Under the pieces are notes generated by a model. That model was not told the origin of the DNA, did not search any database, and worked only from the letters and a program-made list of their open reading frames with translations. A stretch of DNA of 64,000 nucleotides from Aquabacterium sp. A7-Y (lineage in GTDB: Bacteria; Pseudomonadota; Gammaproteobacteria; Burkholderiales; Burkholderiaceae_C), in contig NZ_JAPFBW010000012.1 of the NCBI RefSeq assembly GCF_026153205.1, positions 1 to 64,000 on the forward strand, in the 5' to 3' direction. Below are positions 41,335 to 49,857 of this stretch, in pieces; the stretch's first letter is position 1, and every line of letters starts with the position of its first letter. A program made the position numbers and the translations under genes.

Positions 41335-42642
41335 ATGACCGAACGTGTACTCACCGGCATCACCACCACCGGCACCCCGCACCTCGGCAACTACGTCGGC
41401 GCGATCCGACCGGCCATCGCCGCCAGCCGGGCGCCCGGCGTCGAGAGCTTCTTTTTCCTGGCCGACTACCACGCGCTGATCAAGTGCGACGACCCGGCCC
41501 GCATCGAGCGCTCGCGCCTGGAGATCGCCGCCACCTGGCTGGCCGCCGGGCTGGACGCCGAGCGCGTGACCTTCTACCGCCAGAGCGACGTTCCCGAGAT
41601 CACCGAGCTGACCTGGCTGCTGACCTGCGTCACCGCCAAGGGCCAGATGAACCGGGCCCATGCCTACAAGGCTGCCGCCGACGCCAACGCCGCGACCGGC
41701 GAGGACCTCGACGCCGGCATCACGATGGGCCTGTACTCCTACCCCATCCTGATGGCTGCCGACATCCTGATGTTCAACGCCCACCGCGTGCCGGTTGGCC
41801 GCGACCAGGTGCAGCACATCGAGATGGCGCGCGACGTCGGCCAGCGCTTCAACCACCTGTTCGGCCAGGGCCGCGAGCTGTTCGTGCTGCCCCAGGCCGA
41901 GATCGAGGAGGACGTCGCGACCTTGCCCGGGCTGGACGGCCGCAAGATGTCCAAGAGCTACGACAACACCATCCCGCTGTTCGAGGGCGGCGCGAAGGGC
42001 CTGAAGGAGGCCATCGCCCGGGTGGTCACCGACTCGCGCCTGCCCGGCGAGCCGAAGGACCCCGAGAACGCCCACCTGGTCACCCTCCACGACGCCTTCG
42101 CCAGCCCGGAGCAGCGCGCCGCCTTCCACGCCGATTTGCGGGCCGGCCTCTCGTGGGGCGAAGCCAAGCAGCGCACCGTCGAGCTGATCGAGGGCCATAT
42201 CGGCCCGATGCGCGCCCGCTATGCCGAGCTGATGGCCCATCCCGAGCGCATCGAAGCGGTGCTCCACGCCGGCGCCCGCAAGGCGCGCGCGGTGGCGACG
42301 CCTTTCCTGACCGAGTTGCGTTACGCCGTGGGACTGCGGCCGATGACGGCGGTCGCGGCGCCGGCCGCCGCCGTGGCGGCGACCCGCCCTGCCCTGCCGG
42401 TCTTCAAGCAGTACCGCGAGGCCGACGGCCGCTTCTACTTCAAGCTCAGCGCCGCCGACGGTCGCGTGCTGTTGCAGAGCCAGGGCCTGGGCGAAGGCCG
42501 CGAGGCCGGCGCCTGGGTCAAGCGGCTCAAGACCGAAGGCCCGGCAGCCCTGGCCGCTGCGCCGGTGCAACTCGGCGAGGGCGTCGCCGCCCCCGAGGTC
42601 GAGGCCGCGCTGGCCGCGCTGCTGGCGGCGGCACAAGCGTAA
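41335..42642 (+). CDS. trpS: Tryptophanyl-tRNA synthetase, long form
   Basis: Charges tRNA-Trp. 435 aa; the class I core (1-345) has TGITTTGTPHLGNYVGAIRP (HIGH-like) and the KMSKS loop GRKMSKSYDNTIPLFEGGAKG. After residue ~345 comes an Ala-rich linker and a ~70-residue domain (LPVFKQYREADGRFYFKLSAADGRVLLQSQGLGEGREAG) of DUF1508/YegP-like pattern. This extension is usual in Burkholderiales and absent from E. coli TrpS. Divergent from purN, with a 107-bp gap that must hold both promoters. Confidence 0.95.
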   Translation: MTERVLTGITTTGTPHLGNYVGAIRPAIAASRAPGVESFFFLADYHALIKCDDPARIERSRLEIAATWLAAGLDAERVTFYRQSDVPEITELTWLLTCVTAKGQMNRAHAYKAAADANAATGEDLDAGITMGLYSYPILMAADILMFNAHRVPVGRDQVQHIEMARDVGQRFNHLFGQGRELFVLPQAEIEEDVATLPGLDGRKMSKSYDNTIPLFEGGAKGLKEAIARVVTDSRLPGEPKDPENAHLVTLHDAFASPEQRAAFHADLRAGLSWGEAKQRTVELIEGHIGPMRARYAELMAHPERIEAVLHAGARKARAVATPFLTELRYAVGLRPMTAVAAPAAAVAATRPALPVFKQYREADGRFYFKLSAADGRVLLQSQGLGEGREAGAWVKRLKTEGPAALAAAPVQLGEGVAAPEVEAALAALLAAAQA

Positions 42643-42673
42643 CGCCGGCGTCGAGCGGGCATCGGAGCAGCCT

Positions 42674-43105
42674 ATGGCCGGCATCCATATCACCGACATC
42701 GAAGCCGCCATCAACTGGTGGCGCGAGCGCCGCCCCTCGCCCGACGGCATCTCGCTGGGCCCGGAGCTGCGCGCGCTGGCCGAGGTGTATGCGCTGATGG
42801 TGTACTACCACGAGCAGGAATGCGACGAGCACACCATGCCGCCGGTCGCCAAGCAAGCCTGGCTGGACTGGTACGACAGCATGCCCGACACGCCCTGCAT
42901 CGCGATCTGCTCCACCAGCCAGGGCGACGAGGTCTGCAAGGGCTGCGGGCGCGATTTCGGCGAGGTGCAGTTCTGGCCCGAGATGAGCCCGGCCGAGAAG
43001 CGCGCCACCTGGCGCCGCATCACCCTGCAGGGCAGTGCCTGGCGCTTCAACCGTTATGCGGAGCGCGCCCGCGAGGACAAGCAGACCTCCGAGCCGGGCG
43101 CTTGA
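42674..43105 (+). CDS. DUF3717-DUF1289 protein
   Basis: Small protein of 143 aa with two regions: an N-terminal DUF3717-type part (IHITDIEAAINWWRERRPS, LRALAEVYALMVYYHE) and a C-terminal DUF1289 part with DTPCIAICSTSQGDEVCKGCGRDFGEVQFWPEMSPAEKRATWRRI. The DUF1289 cysteines probably bind metal. Fusion of the two is typical of Burkholderiales, and its role is unknown. It follows trpS by 31 bp and may be in the same transcript. Confidence 0.85.
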   Translation: MAGIHITDIEAAINWWRERRPSPDGISLGPELRALAEVYALMVYYHEQECDEHTMPPVAKQAWLDWYDSMPDTPCIAICSTSQGDEVCKGCGRDFGEVQFWPEMSPAEKRATWRRITLQGSAWRFNRYAERAREDKQTSEPGA

Positions 43106-43111
43106 GGTGCC

Positions 43112-44464
43112 TCAGCCTGCCCCGGCCGGCAGCTCGAGGACAAAACAGCTGCCGCCGCCCTCGCGCGCCTCGCAGCGCACCGCCCCGCCGTGGCGCTGGG
43201 CGATCTGGCGCACCAGGCTCAGCCCCAGGCCGACACCGCCGGCATGCTCGGCATGACCCGGCATGCGGTAGAAGGCCTCGAAGATCCGTTCGCGCTGATC
43301 CTCCGGCACGCCGGGGCCCCGATCGCAGACACGGATCACGGCGTGGCCGCCGTCGAGCTCCACCATCACCTCCGGCGGCTCGCTGCCGCCGTAGCGCCGG
43401 GCGTTCTCCAGCAGGTTGCGCAGCGCGCGGCGCAGCAGCCGCTCGTCGCCCAGGACCGCCACCTCGCGGCCGCTCACCTGGGCCTGGACATGCGCCCCCT
43501 CCTCGGCCGCCAGGCCGAGCAGGTCGACCAGCTCCTGCGGGTCCAGGCGGGGCGTCGCGTCTAGCCGGCTGGCCAGCAGCACCTCCTCGACCAAGGCGTC
43601 GAGTTCGCGGATGTTGTGCTCGATCTCCTGCTTCAGCCCGGCACGGCCTTCCGACGAGGCCGACTCCATCAGCGAGACCGCCATCTTCAGCCGCGCCAGC
43701 GGCGAACGCAGCTCATGCGAAGCATTGGCCAGCAGCGACTGGTGCGAGCGCACCAGGGCCTCGATGCGGTCGGCTGCCTGGTTGAAGCTGCTCGCCACGG
43801 CGGCAACCTCGTCGCGCCCCTGGACCTCGACGCGGTGGCTGAGCTGCCCGGCACCGAAACGCTCCACGCCGCCCTTCAAGGCCTCCAGTTGGCGCGTCAG
43901 CCGACGCACCACCGGCCAGGCGCCCGCCGACACCGCGACGAACAGCAGCACCAGCCCGACCACCAGCCCGCCGCCACTCAGAAAGGGCGGCGGCTGCAGC
44001 GTGCGGTCCAGCGCACGCCGGCCGCTCGCCGCCTCGCGCCCCGGCTCGCCCGGCACGCCGGCGCCGGCGCTGCTGCGGGGGCCGCGGTTGGCGCGCAGCA
44101 CCAGGACCGTGCGGCCGTCGCTGAGCGGGATGCGGAAGCGCCGCCGTGGCCCTTCCTTCTCCACCCGGGTGTAGGACTCGGAGGTGGCGATGCGCTCGCC
44201 GTCGGCGCCGTCGAGCGCGAGCGGCAGGCGCAGGCGCTCAGCCCATTCCAGCAGCGCGGCGCGCTGCTCGGCGGCCGGCGCTTCGGGAGGCGGGAGGTTG
44301 TTCTGCGCGAGTTCGCCCCAGGCCACCATGCGGTCGGACCAGACCGCCTGCTCCTGTTGGCGCTCGTGCTCGATGTTGCGTTGGAACAGCCAGCCGGCCA
44401 CCAGCGCGAACAGCAGCAGCACGGCCACCACCGTCAGGTAGATGCGGAGATACAGGCTTTTCAT
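43112..44464 (-). CDS. Sensor histidine kinase, CpxA-like
   Basis: Membrane kinase of 450 aa. It has a short cytoplasmic start, a first helix (YLTVVAVLLLFALVAGWLF), a periplasmic sensor of ~145 residues, a second helix (GGGLVVGLVLLFVAVSAGAW), a HAMP domain, and DHp with SHQSLLANASHELRSPLARLKMA (phospho-His). The ATPase has NLLENARRYGG, CDRGPGVPEDQRERIFEAFYR and GGVGLGLSLVRQI. The ATG at 44464 overlaps the stop of the response regulator (TGATG), so both are made together. Envelope stress sensing is inferred from similarity to CpxA and from the Spy-like gene next door. Confidence 0.88.
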   Translation of the reverse strand: MKSLYLRIYLTVVAVLLLFALVAGWLFQRNIEHERQQEQAVWSDRMVAWGELAQNNLPPPEAPAAEQRAALLEWAERLRLPLALDGADGERIATSESYTRVEKEGPRRRFRIPLSDGRTVLVLRANRGPRSSAGAGVPGEPGREAASGRRALDRTLQPPPFLSGGGLVVGLVLLFVAVSAGAWPVVRRLTRQLEALKGGVERFGAGQLSHRVEVQGRDEVAAVASSFNQAADRIEALVRSHQSLLANASHELRSPLARLKMAVSLMESASSEGRAGLKQEIEHNIRELDALVEEVLLASRLDATPRLDPQELVDLLGLAAEEGAHVQAQVSGREVAVLGDERLLRRALRNLLENARRYGGSEPPEVMVELDGGHAVIRVCDRGPGVPEDQRERIFEAFYRMPGHAEHAGGVGLGLSLVRQIAQRHGGAVRCEAREGGGSCFVLELPAGAG

Positions 44465-45189
44465 CAGTCGGGCTCGCCGTCCTGCTTCTTGGCGAACACG
44501 TAGCCGGCGCCGCGGATCGTGAGGATGCGGCGCGGATTTTTCGGGTCGTCCTCGATGGCCGCGCGGATGCGCGAGATGTGCACGTCGATCGAGCGGTCGA
44601 AGGCTTCCAGCGCATGGCCCTTCAAGGCGTCCATGATCTGGTCGCGCGAGAGCACGCGGCCGGGCTGCTGGGCCAGCACCGCGAGCATCTGGAACTGATA
44701 GCTGGTCAGCTCGCATTCGCGGCTGTCCAGCCGCGCAACGCGGGCGCCCAGGTCGATCTCCAGCCGGCCGAAACGTTTCACCTCGGCGTCGTCGTCGGCC
44801 GCTGGCGCGCCGCTGCTGCGGCGCAGCAGGGCGCGCACGCGGGCCAGCAGCTCGCGCGGCTCGAACGGTTTGGGCAGGTAGTCATCGGCGCCCAGCTCCA
44901 GACCGACCACGCGGTCCATCGGCTCGCCGCGGGCGGTCAGCATCAGCACCGGCAGCGCCCGGGTGCGCGCCTGCGCGCGCAGCTGGCGGCACAAGTCCAG
45001 GCCATCGCCGTCGGGCAGCATCAGGTCGAGCAGCACGGCATCGAAGCCGTGGTCGCGTGGCTCCAGCCGGTCGCGCCCCGCCTTCAGGGTGGACGCGGTT
45101 TCGACCAGGAAACCGGCCTGGCGCAGGTAGTCACCCACCATGCCGGTGAGGCGGGTGTCGTCGTCGATGAGCAGGAGTCGGGCGGACAT
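44464..45189 (-). CDS. OmpR-family response regulator, CpxR-like
   Basis: Regulator of 241 aa. The receiver (1-120) has the acidic residues in LLIDDDTRL, the phospho-Asp in AVLLDLMLPDGDGL, and K in DDYLPKPFEPRELLARV. The winged-helix output domain (about 145-235) has ELTSYQFQMLAVLAQQPGRVLSRDQIM and DVHISRIRAAIEDDPKNPRRILTIRGAGYVF. Overlap with the downstream kinase gene shows co-translation. The likely target is the adjacent Spy-like gene, as in Cpx systems, but no binding box was identified. Confidence 0.9.
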   Translation of the reverse strand: MSARLLLIDDDTRLTGMVGDYLRQAGFLVETASTLKAGRDRLEPRDHGFDAVLLDLMLPDGDGLDLCRQLRAQARTRALPVLMLTARGEPMDRVVGLELGADDYLPKPFEPRELLARVRALLRRSSGAPAADDDAEVKRFGRLEIDLGARVARLDSRECELTSYQFQMLAVLAQQPGRVLSRDQIMDALKGHALEAFDRSIDVHISRIRAAIEDDPKNPRRILTIRGAGYVFAKKQDGEPD

Positions 45190-45315
45190 GGCGGCGCGTC
45201 AAAACGAAGGAGCAAGGGCGGCCAAGCATAGCGCCACCGGCGCGGCCTCGCGGCGGTGGCGCTGCAGCGGCGGTGGAGGCCGGGCCTCGTCACGCTGCTG
45301 CGCTGACGGCGACCG

Positions 45316-45894
45316 TCACTGCTGGGGCTGCTGGGGCTGCTGCGGCTGGCCCGGCTGAGCGACGCGGCCGGCGTGGCGCTCCTTCCAGCGCTCGGCCCGC
45401 TGCTTCATGCGCTCGGCCAGCTGGGCGCGCTGCTCGGGCGTCAGCACGCGGCTGACCTCGATCATGGCCAGGCTGATGCGGCGCGACACCTGGTCCGCGT
45501 GGGCCATCTGCTGCTGGCGCAGCGCCTCGACGGCGTTAGCGTCCACGGTGGGCTGGGCGAACAGCTGCAGCGACTGCTGGCGCAGCGCCCGGCCGGCTTC
45601 ACGCTGGGTCTTCAGGTCGGCCGCCGCGGCCAGCGCGATCTGCTTGACCTGGGCGCGCTGCGCGTCGGTGGCGTTGAGGTCCTTGAGCAGGCGGTCGACC
45701 ATGCGCTCGACCCGCTCGGGGCTGCCCATGAAGGCGCCCGGCATGCCGATAGCGCCGCCACCGTGGTGCCCATGGCCGTGGGCCAGCACCGGCACGGCGG
45801 CTGCGGCGGCCAGGCCCAGCACCAGGCCCATGGCGAGGCCCTTGAACGAGCGGCGGCGGACAGCGGCGGAAGCGGGGGTCTTGAGTTCGGTCAC
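45316..45894 (-). CDS. Spy/CpxP-like periplasmic protein
   Basis: Exported protein of 192 aa. The signal segment (LAMGLVLGLAAAAAVPVLA) is followed by a His-rich metal-binding-like stretch, HGHGHHGGG. Two LTxxQ-type elements typical of Spy/CpxP occur: LKDLNATDAQRAQVKQIALAA and SRVLTPEQRAQLAERM. The C-terminus is Pro-Gln repetitive (PQQPQQPQQ). Spy/CpxP proteins chaperone unfolded periplasmic proteins and modulate the Cpx kinase. A GTG at 45894 is chosen because AAGGAG lies six bases before it; an upstream ATG frame lacks such a site. It probably forms a module with the two-component pair downstream. Confidence 0.82.
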   Translation of the reverse strand: MTELKTPASAAVRRRSFKGLAMGLVLGLAAAAAVPVLAHGHGHHGGGAIGMPGAFMGSPERVERMVDRLLKDLNATDAQRAQVKQIALAAAADLKTQREAGRALRQQSLQLFAQPTVDANAVEALRQQQMAHADQVSRRISLAMIEVSRVLTPEQRAQLAERMKQRAERWKERHAGRVAQPGQPQQPQQPQQ

Positions 45895-46006
45895 GATGCA
45901 CTCCTTGGAGGATTCGGGCACGGCGCCCATGAAGCTATGCTCGCGGCCGCAGGTAAAGCGACCGTGCTGCCCCCGTAAAGTTGTGTGAAGCGTCGCGGCC
46001 CTGCCC

Positions 46007-46960
46007 TCAACCGGCGAGGACGCCGTTTTTCGCGGCCACCAGCTGCGCCGCGATGGAGACCGCGATCTCGGGCGGCGTCTTGCTGCCGATGTGGATCCCC
46101 ACCGGGCCGTGCAGGCGCGCCAGCTCCTCGGCCGTCAGCCCGAAGTGGGCCGCGAGCCGCTCGCGGCGCACCGCGTTGTTGCGTCGCGAGCCCAGCGCGC
46201 CGACGTAAAACGCGGCAGAGCGCAAGGCCTCCATCAGCGCGAGGTCGTCGAGTTTGGGGTCGTGCGTGAGGGCCACCACCGCGGTGCGCGGGTCGGGCCT
46301 CAGCTCGGTCACCAGGTCGTCCGGCATGTCATGGCTGAGCCGCACGCCCTCCAGCGTCCAGCCGTCGCGGTATTCCTCGCGCGGATCGCAGACCACCACC
46401 TCGAAGTCCAGGCCCAGCGCGATCTGGCACAGGAAACGCGAGAGCTGGCCGGCGCCGATCACCAGCAGGCGAAAGCGCGGGCCATGCACGGTGGTCAGCA
46501 CCTCGCCGTCGAATTCGAGGCCCGCGGAGCGCTCGGCCGGGCGCAGTTCCGCCTGGCCTGTCGCCAGCTCCAGCCGCCGCGCCACCAAGCGACGTTCACG
46601 CGCGGCCTGCAGCAATGCTTCCACGCTGCTGCCCTCGTGCAGCGGCTCGCACACCAGTTGCAAGGTGCCGCCGCAAGGCAGCCCGAAACGGCGCGCCTCT
46701 TCGGAGGAGATGCCGTAGCTCAGCACGTCCGGCCGCTGGCCGGTGATGCCCTGGGACTGCACACGCGCGATCAGGTCGTCCTCGATGCAGCCGCCCGAGA
46801 CCGAGCCGCACACCCGGCCGTCGCTGCGCAGCGCGAGCATCGCGCCTGCGGGACGCGGCGAGGAGCCCCAGGTGCGCACCACCGTCACCAGCAACACCGA
46901 CCGGCCCTGGGCGCGCCAGGCGGCCGCCTGCGTCAGCACTTCGAGATCGACGCTGTCCAT
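46007..46960 (-). CDS. XdhC/CoxI family protein
   Basis: Protein of 317 aa. The N-terminal XdhC_CoxI domain has VTVVRTWGSSPRPAGAMLALRSDGRVCGSVSGGCIEDDL, and the C-terminal Rossmann-like part has RFRLLVIGAGQLSRFLCQIALGLDFEVVVCDPREEY and VVALTHDPKLDD. Members insert molybdenum cofactor into xanthine or CO dehydrogenases. No xdhA/B or cox genes are in the window, so its partner is elsewhere. It starts 21 bp after the stop of the QseC-like kinase, so it may share that transcript. Confidence 0.85.
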   Translation of the reverse strand: MDSVDLEVLTQAAAWRAQGRSVLLVTVVRTWGSSPRPAGAMLALRSDGRVCGSVSGGCIEDDLIARVQSQGITGQRPDVLSYGISSEEARRFGLPCGGTLQLVCEPLHEGSSVEALLQAARERRLVARRLELATGQAELRPAERSAGLEFDGEVLTTVHGPRFRLLVIGAGQLSRFLCQIALGLDFEVVVCDPREEYRDGWTLEGVRLSHDMPDDLVTELRPDPRTAVVALTHDPKLDDLALMEALRSAAFYVGALGSRRNNAVRRERLAAHFGLTAEELARLHGPVGIHIGSKTPPEIAVSIAAQLVAAKNGVLAG

Positions 46961-46981
46961 GCGAGCGGAAAACTCCCCGGA

Positions 46982-48409
46982 TCAGTAGGCCTGCGCCGGA
47001 CGCGGCGCACCGGCCAGCGACGCGGGCGACGCTTCGCTGTGGGCCGCCACACCGGTCGACCCCACGTCGAAGTCCAGCCAGACCGCAAAGCCGCGGCCCT
47101 CCAGGCCCTCGCCCACCTGCACGCGGGTACCGTGCAGCTGCGCAATGCGCGCCACCAGCGACAGGCCGATGCCGCTGCCCCGGCCGCCCGCCCCCGGCAC
47201 CCGGTAGAAGCGGTCGAAGATGCGCTCGTGCTCCTCGGGCGGCACACCGGGACCGTTGTCGGCCACCATCAGCCGCACGTACTGCCGCCCACCGTCGTCC
47301 CTGCCGCGGCACGACACCACGCAGCGGCCGCCGGCCGGCGTATAGCGCAAGGCATTGTCGATCAGGTTGCGCAGCAGGATGCCCAGGGCGTCGACATGTC
47401 CCTTGACCGTGCACGGCTCGACGTCGAGCGCGATGCGCTGCTGCTTCTGGCCGGCCACCACCTCGAAGTCGCGCGCGATCAGCTCGATGGTCTCGTACAG
47501 CGGCACCGCCTCGCCCTGGCGGGCCTGCGAGGCGTCGAGCCGGGCCAGGTCGAGCAGTTGCTCCGACAGGCGGGCGCTGCGCTCCACGCCCGCAACCAGC
47601 CTGAGCAGGGCCGGCTTGGCGTCCTGGGGCCGCTCCGCCGAGGCCGCGAGCTGGGCATGCGCCAGCAGCGCGGCCAGCGGCGTGCGCAGCTCGTGCGCGG
47701 CATCGGCGATGAAGCGCTTTTCCGACTGCAGCGCGCTGTCGAGCTGGCCCAGCAGGTGGTTGAAGGACTGCACCAGCGGCTGGACCTCCCTCGGCAGGCG
47801 GTGCGTCGGCAGCGGGTTCAGGTCAAGCGGCGAGCGGCGGCTCAGGGCCCGCTGCACCGCGGCCACCGGGCGGAAGGACCAGTGCACGACGCCCCAGATC
47901 GAGCCCTTGAGCAGCAGCAGCACCAGCAGTGCAGTCGACAGGCTCAGCTTGGTCCAGCGCTCCAGGTCGGCGATCAGCAGCACCTTGGGTTTGCCGACCT
48001 GGACCTGCAAGGTGCCGGTGACGTCCGAGATCGCATAGACGCGCCAGGTCTGGCCCTTGACCGTGATCTCGGCAAAACCGTCGACGAAGTCGGGCTTGAT
48101 CGGCGTGTCGGGGGCGCCGGGCGACTGCAGCGCCACGCTCTGCTTGTTGCGCCAGGCCTGGAAGCTGACCTTGTCGCCCTGGTAGCCCTCGGGCGTCGCA
48201 ACCTGGAAACGCTCCTTGCTCAGCGGTTTGCTGCCGGCGTCGGCCGGCAGGGTCAGCAGGATCTGGGTCGCGATGTCGGCCAGCATCGCGTCCCACTGGC
48301 CGGTCTGGTGGCGGCCCATCTGGACCACCTGGCAGCCGATCCAGACGGTCCAGATCAGCGCCATCGTCGACAGCAGCACCACCAGCAGCCGCACCTTCAG
48401 GGATTTCAT
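46982..48409 (-). CDS. Sensor histidine kinase, QseC/PmrB-like
   Basis: Membrane kinase of 475 aa. The first helix (LLVVLLSTMALIWTVWIGCQVV) and a periplasmic sensor of ~135 residues are followed by a second helix (LSTALLVLLLLKGSIWGVV), then DHp with EKRFIADAAHELRTPLAALLAHAQ (phospho-His) and an ATPase with LIDNALRYTPAGG, DNGPGVPPEEHERIFDRFYR and GSGIGLSLVARIA. Classed with QseC/PmrB by the short cytoplasmic start and HELRTPLAALL. The start overlaps the regulator stop (ATGA). Confidence 0.9.
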   Translation of the reverse strand: MKSLKVRLLVVLLSTMALIWTVWIGCQVVQMGRHQTGQWDAMLADIATQILLTLPADAGSKPLSKERFQVATPEGYQGDKVSFQAWRNKQSVALQSPGAPDTPIKPDFVDGFAEITVKGQTWRVYAISDVTGTLQVQVGKPKVLLIADLERWTKLSLSTALLVLLLLKGSIWGVVHWSFRPVAAVQRALSRRSPLDLNPLPTHRLPREVQPLVQSFNHLLGQLDSALQSEKRFIADAAHELRTPLAALLAHAQLAASAERPQDAKPALLRLVAGVERSARLSEQLLDLARLDASQARQGEAVPLYETIELIARDFEVVAGQKQQRIALDVEPCTVKGHVDALGILLRNLIDNALRYTPAGGRCVVSCRGRDDGGRQYVRLMVADNGPGVPPEEHERIFDRFYRVPGAGGRGSGIGLSLVARIAQLHGTRVQVGEGLEGRGFAVWLDFDVGSTGVAAHSEASPASLAGAPRPAQAY

Positions 48410-49071
48410 GCACGCTCCTCGCCGATGCGGTAGCCGAAGCCGTGCACGGTGACGATCAGCTCCTCGCCGAGCTTGCGGCGCAGCTGGTGGATATAGACGG
48501 CGATGGTGTTGCTCTCGATGCTGCTGCTGCCGCCGTAGACGGCGTCCTGGAGCTGGTCGCGCGTGACCACCCAGCCGCGCTTTTCCATCAAGGCCAGCAG
48601 GGTGCGGTACTCGTGCACGCTCAGCGAGACCGGCTCGCCGCCGCGGGTCACGGCCCGGCGTGCGGGGTCGATACTGACCCCGCCATGGCTGATCAGGGGC
48701 GAGACCCGGCCCTGGCTGCGACGCACCACCGCGCGCACGCGCGCGCCGAGCTCGTCGAGCTGGAAGGGCTTGACGACATAGTCGTCGGCGCCGGCGTCGA
48801 GGCCGTGGATGCGGTCGCTGAGCTGGTCGCGGGCGGTGATGATCAGCACCGGCGTCGGGTCGTAGCGCGCCCGCATGCCTTGCAGCACGGCCAGCCCCGA
48901 GCCGCCCGGCAGGCCGAGGTCGAGCAGCACCGCCTGGTAGGCGTGATCGCTCAGCGCAAGCCGTGCCGCCGGGGCGTCGGGGGCGCGGTCGACGCTCCAG
49001 CCGGCCCGTTCCAGGCCGTCGCGGACCGCCTCGGCGAGCATGTCGTCGTCCTCCACCAGCAGCAGGTGCAT
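48406..49071 (-). CDS. OmpR-family response regulator, QseB/PmrA-like
   Basis: Regulator of 221 aa: receiver with LLVEDDDMLAEAVRDGL, phospho-Asp in AVLLDLGLPGGSGL and K in DYVVKPFQLDELGARV; winged helix with LSVHEYRTLLALMEKRGWVVTRDQL and NTIAVYIHQLRRKLGEELIVTVHGFGYRIG, characteristic of QseB/PmrA. An AGGTGAAACG ribosome site precedes the ATG. A PmrA/QseB-type direct repeat lies 45-60 bp upstream, consistent with autoregulation. Confidence 0.9.
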   Translation of the reverse strand: MHLLLVEDDDMLAEAVRDGLERAGWSVDRAPDAPAARLALSDHAYQAVLLDLGLPGGSGLAVLQGMRARYDPTPVLIITARDQLSDRIHGLDAGADDYVVKPFQLDELGARVRAVVRRSQGRVSPLISHGGVSIDPARRAVTRGGEPVSLSVHEYRTLLALMEKRGWVVTRDQLQDAVYGGSSSIESNTIAVYIHQLRRKLGEELIVTVHGFGYRIGEERA

Positions 49072-49116
49072 CGTTTCACCTCAAAAGGATGTGCGGCCGA
49101 AGTGTGACCGGGTGGC

Positions 49117-49132
49117 ATTAAAGACTTCTTAA
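49117..49132. promoter_or_regulatory. PmrA/QseB-type direct-repeat box
   Basis: ATTAA-N6-CTTAA, close to the CTTAA-N6-CTTAA consensus of PmrA/QseB-type regulators, with half-sites 11 bp apart. It lies between the divergent QseB-like gene and the hypothetical gene at 49175, so one box may control both. The surrounding region is otherwise GC-rich, which makes the AT tracts stand out. Confidence 0.55.
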
Positions 49133-49174
49133 CCGGCGCTTCACAGAATGACCGCGTCGAGAAGGAGAACCCCG

Positions 49175-49702
49175 ATGCCGCCCCTGCCCCGCCTGCCGGC
49201 CCTGCACCAGGCCCCGGCGCCGCCCCTGCGACTGTACCGCCTGTTGCCCGGCGAGCCGGTACCCGAGCGGCTGCGGCCGGACTGGGAGTTCGGTGTCGAC
49301 CAGCTGCTAAGCAGCTGCGGCGACGCCGAGAGCGTGCTGTGGGAGGCCGCCAGGGGCCAGGTGCTGGAGCGCCGGTACGGCCTGGTGGAGGCCGGCGGCG
49401 CAGGGCGGCCGGTCTCGCTGACGGTGATCCGCACCCTGCTCGACGAGGCGGGCCGGCCGCTGGCCTGGTGGCAGCGCTCGATCGCGCGGCCCGACGCCGG
49501 TCCCATCGTGATGCCGTCGTCGGGTGCCGCGCACCGCTCGATCTACTGCGTCGAGGCCGAGGACGCGCCGCTCTGGGCGACCGTGCAACAGCTGTGCTGC
49601 ACCCGCTTCGCCAGCGAACACGACGGCCCGGCACCCGCGGCCGGCCTGTTCGCGCCGCGCTCGCCGGGGCCGGGCTTTTCGGTGGCTGCCGCGTCGGCTT
49701 GA
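49175..49702 (+). CDS. Hypothetical protein
   Basis: Unrecognised protein of 175 aa. It is Pro-rich at both ends (PPLPRLPALHQAPAPPLRLYR; APAAGLFAPRSPGPG), with a folded-looking middle (ADWEFGVDQ-like, VLWEAARGQVLERRYGLVEAG, RPVSLTVIRTLLDEAGRPLAWWQRSI). No membrane segment or signal peptide. The ATG at 49175 is preferred because AAGGAG lies just upstream; an earlier ATG at 49148 would put that site inside the gene. It precedes the AAA+ operon by 155 bp on the same strand. Confidence 0.6.
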   Translation: MPPLPRLPALHQAPAPPLRLYRLLPGEPVPERLRPDWEFGVDQLLSSCGDAESVLWEAARGQVLERRYGLVEAGGAGRPVSLTVIRTLLDEAGRPLAWWQRSIARPDAGPIVMPSSGAAHRSIYCVEAEDAPLWATVQQLCCTRFASEHDGPAPAAGLFAPRSPGPGFSVAAASA

Positions 49703-49857
49703 GCGGCCCGGCACCGCAGGCCACGCCGGAAGGAAGCGCCAGCGGCGCCCCGGCCAGGCCGCGGGCGTCGGCCACGAGCCGGCGGCGCCCCCCGGACAGG
49801 GGACAGCGCCGGCCGCCGCGCCACGGCAGAATCCGCCGTTTGTTCTCCTGCCTGCCC

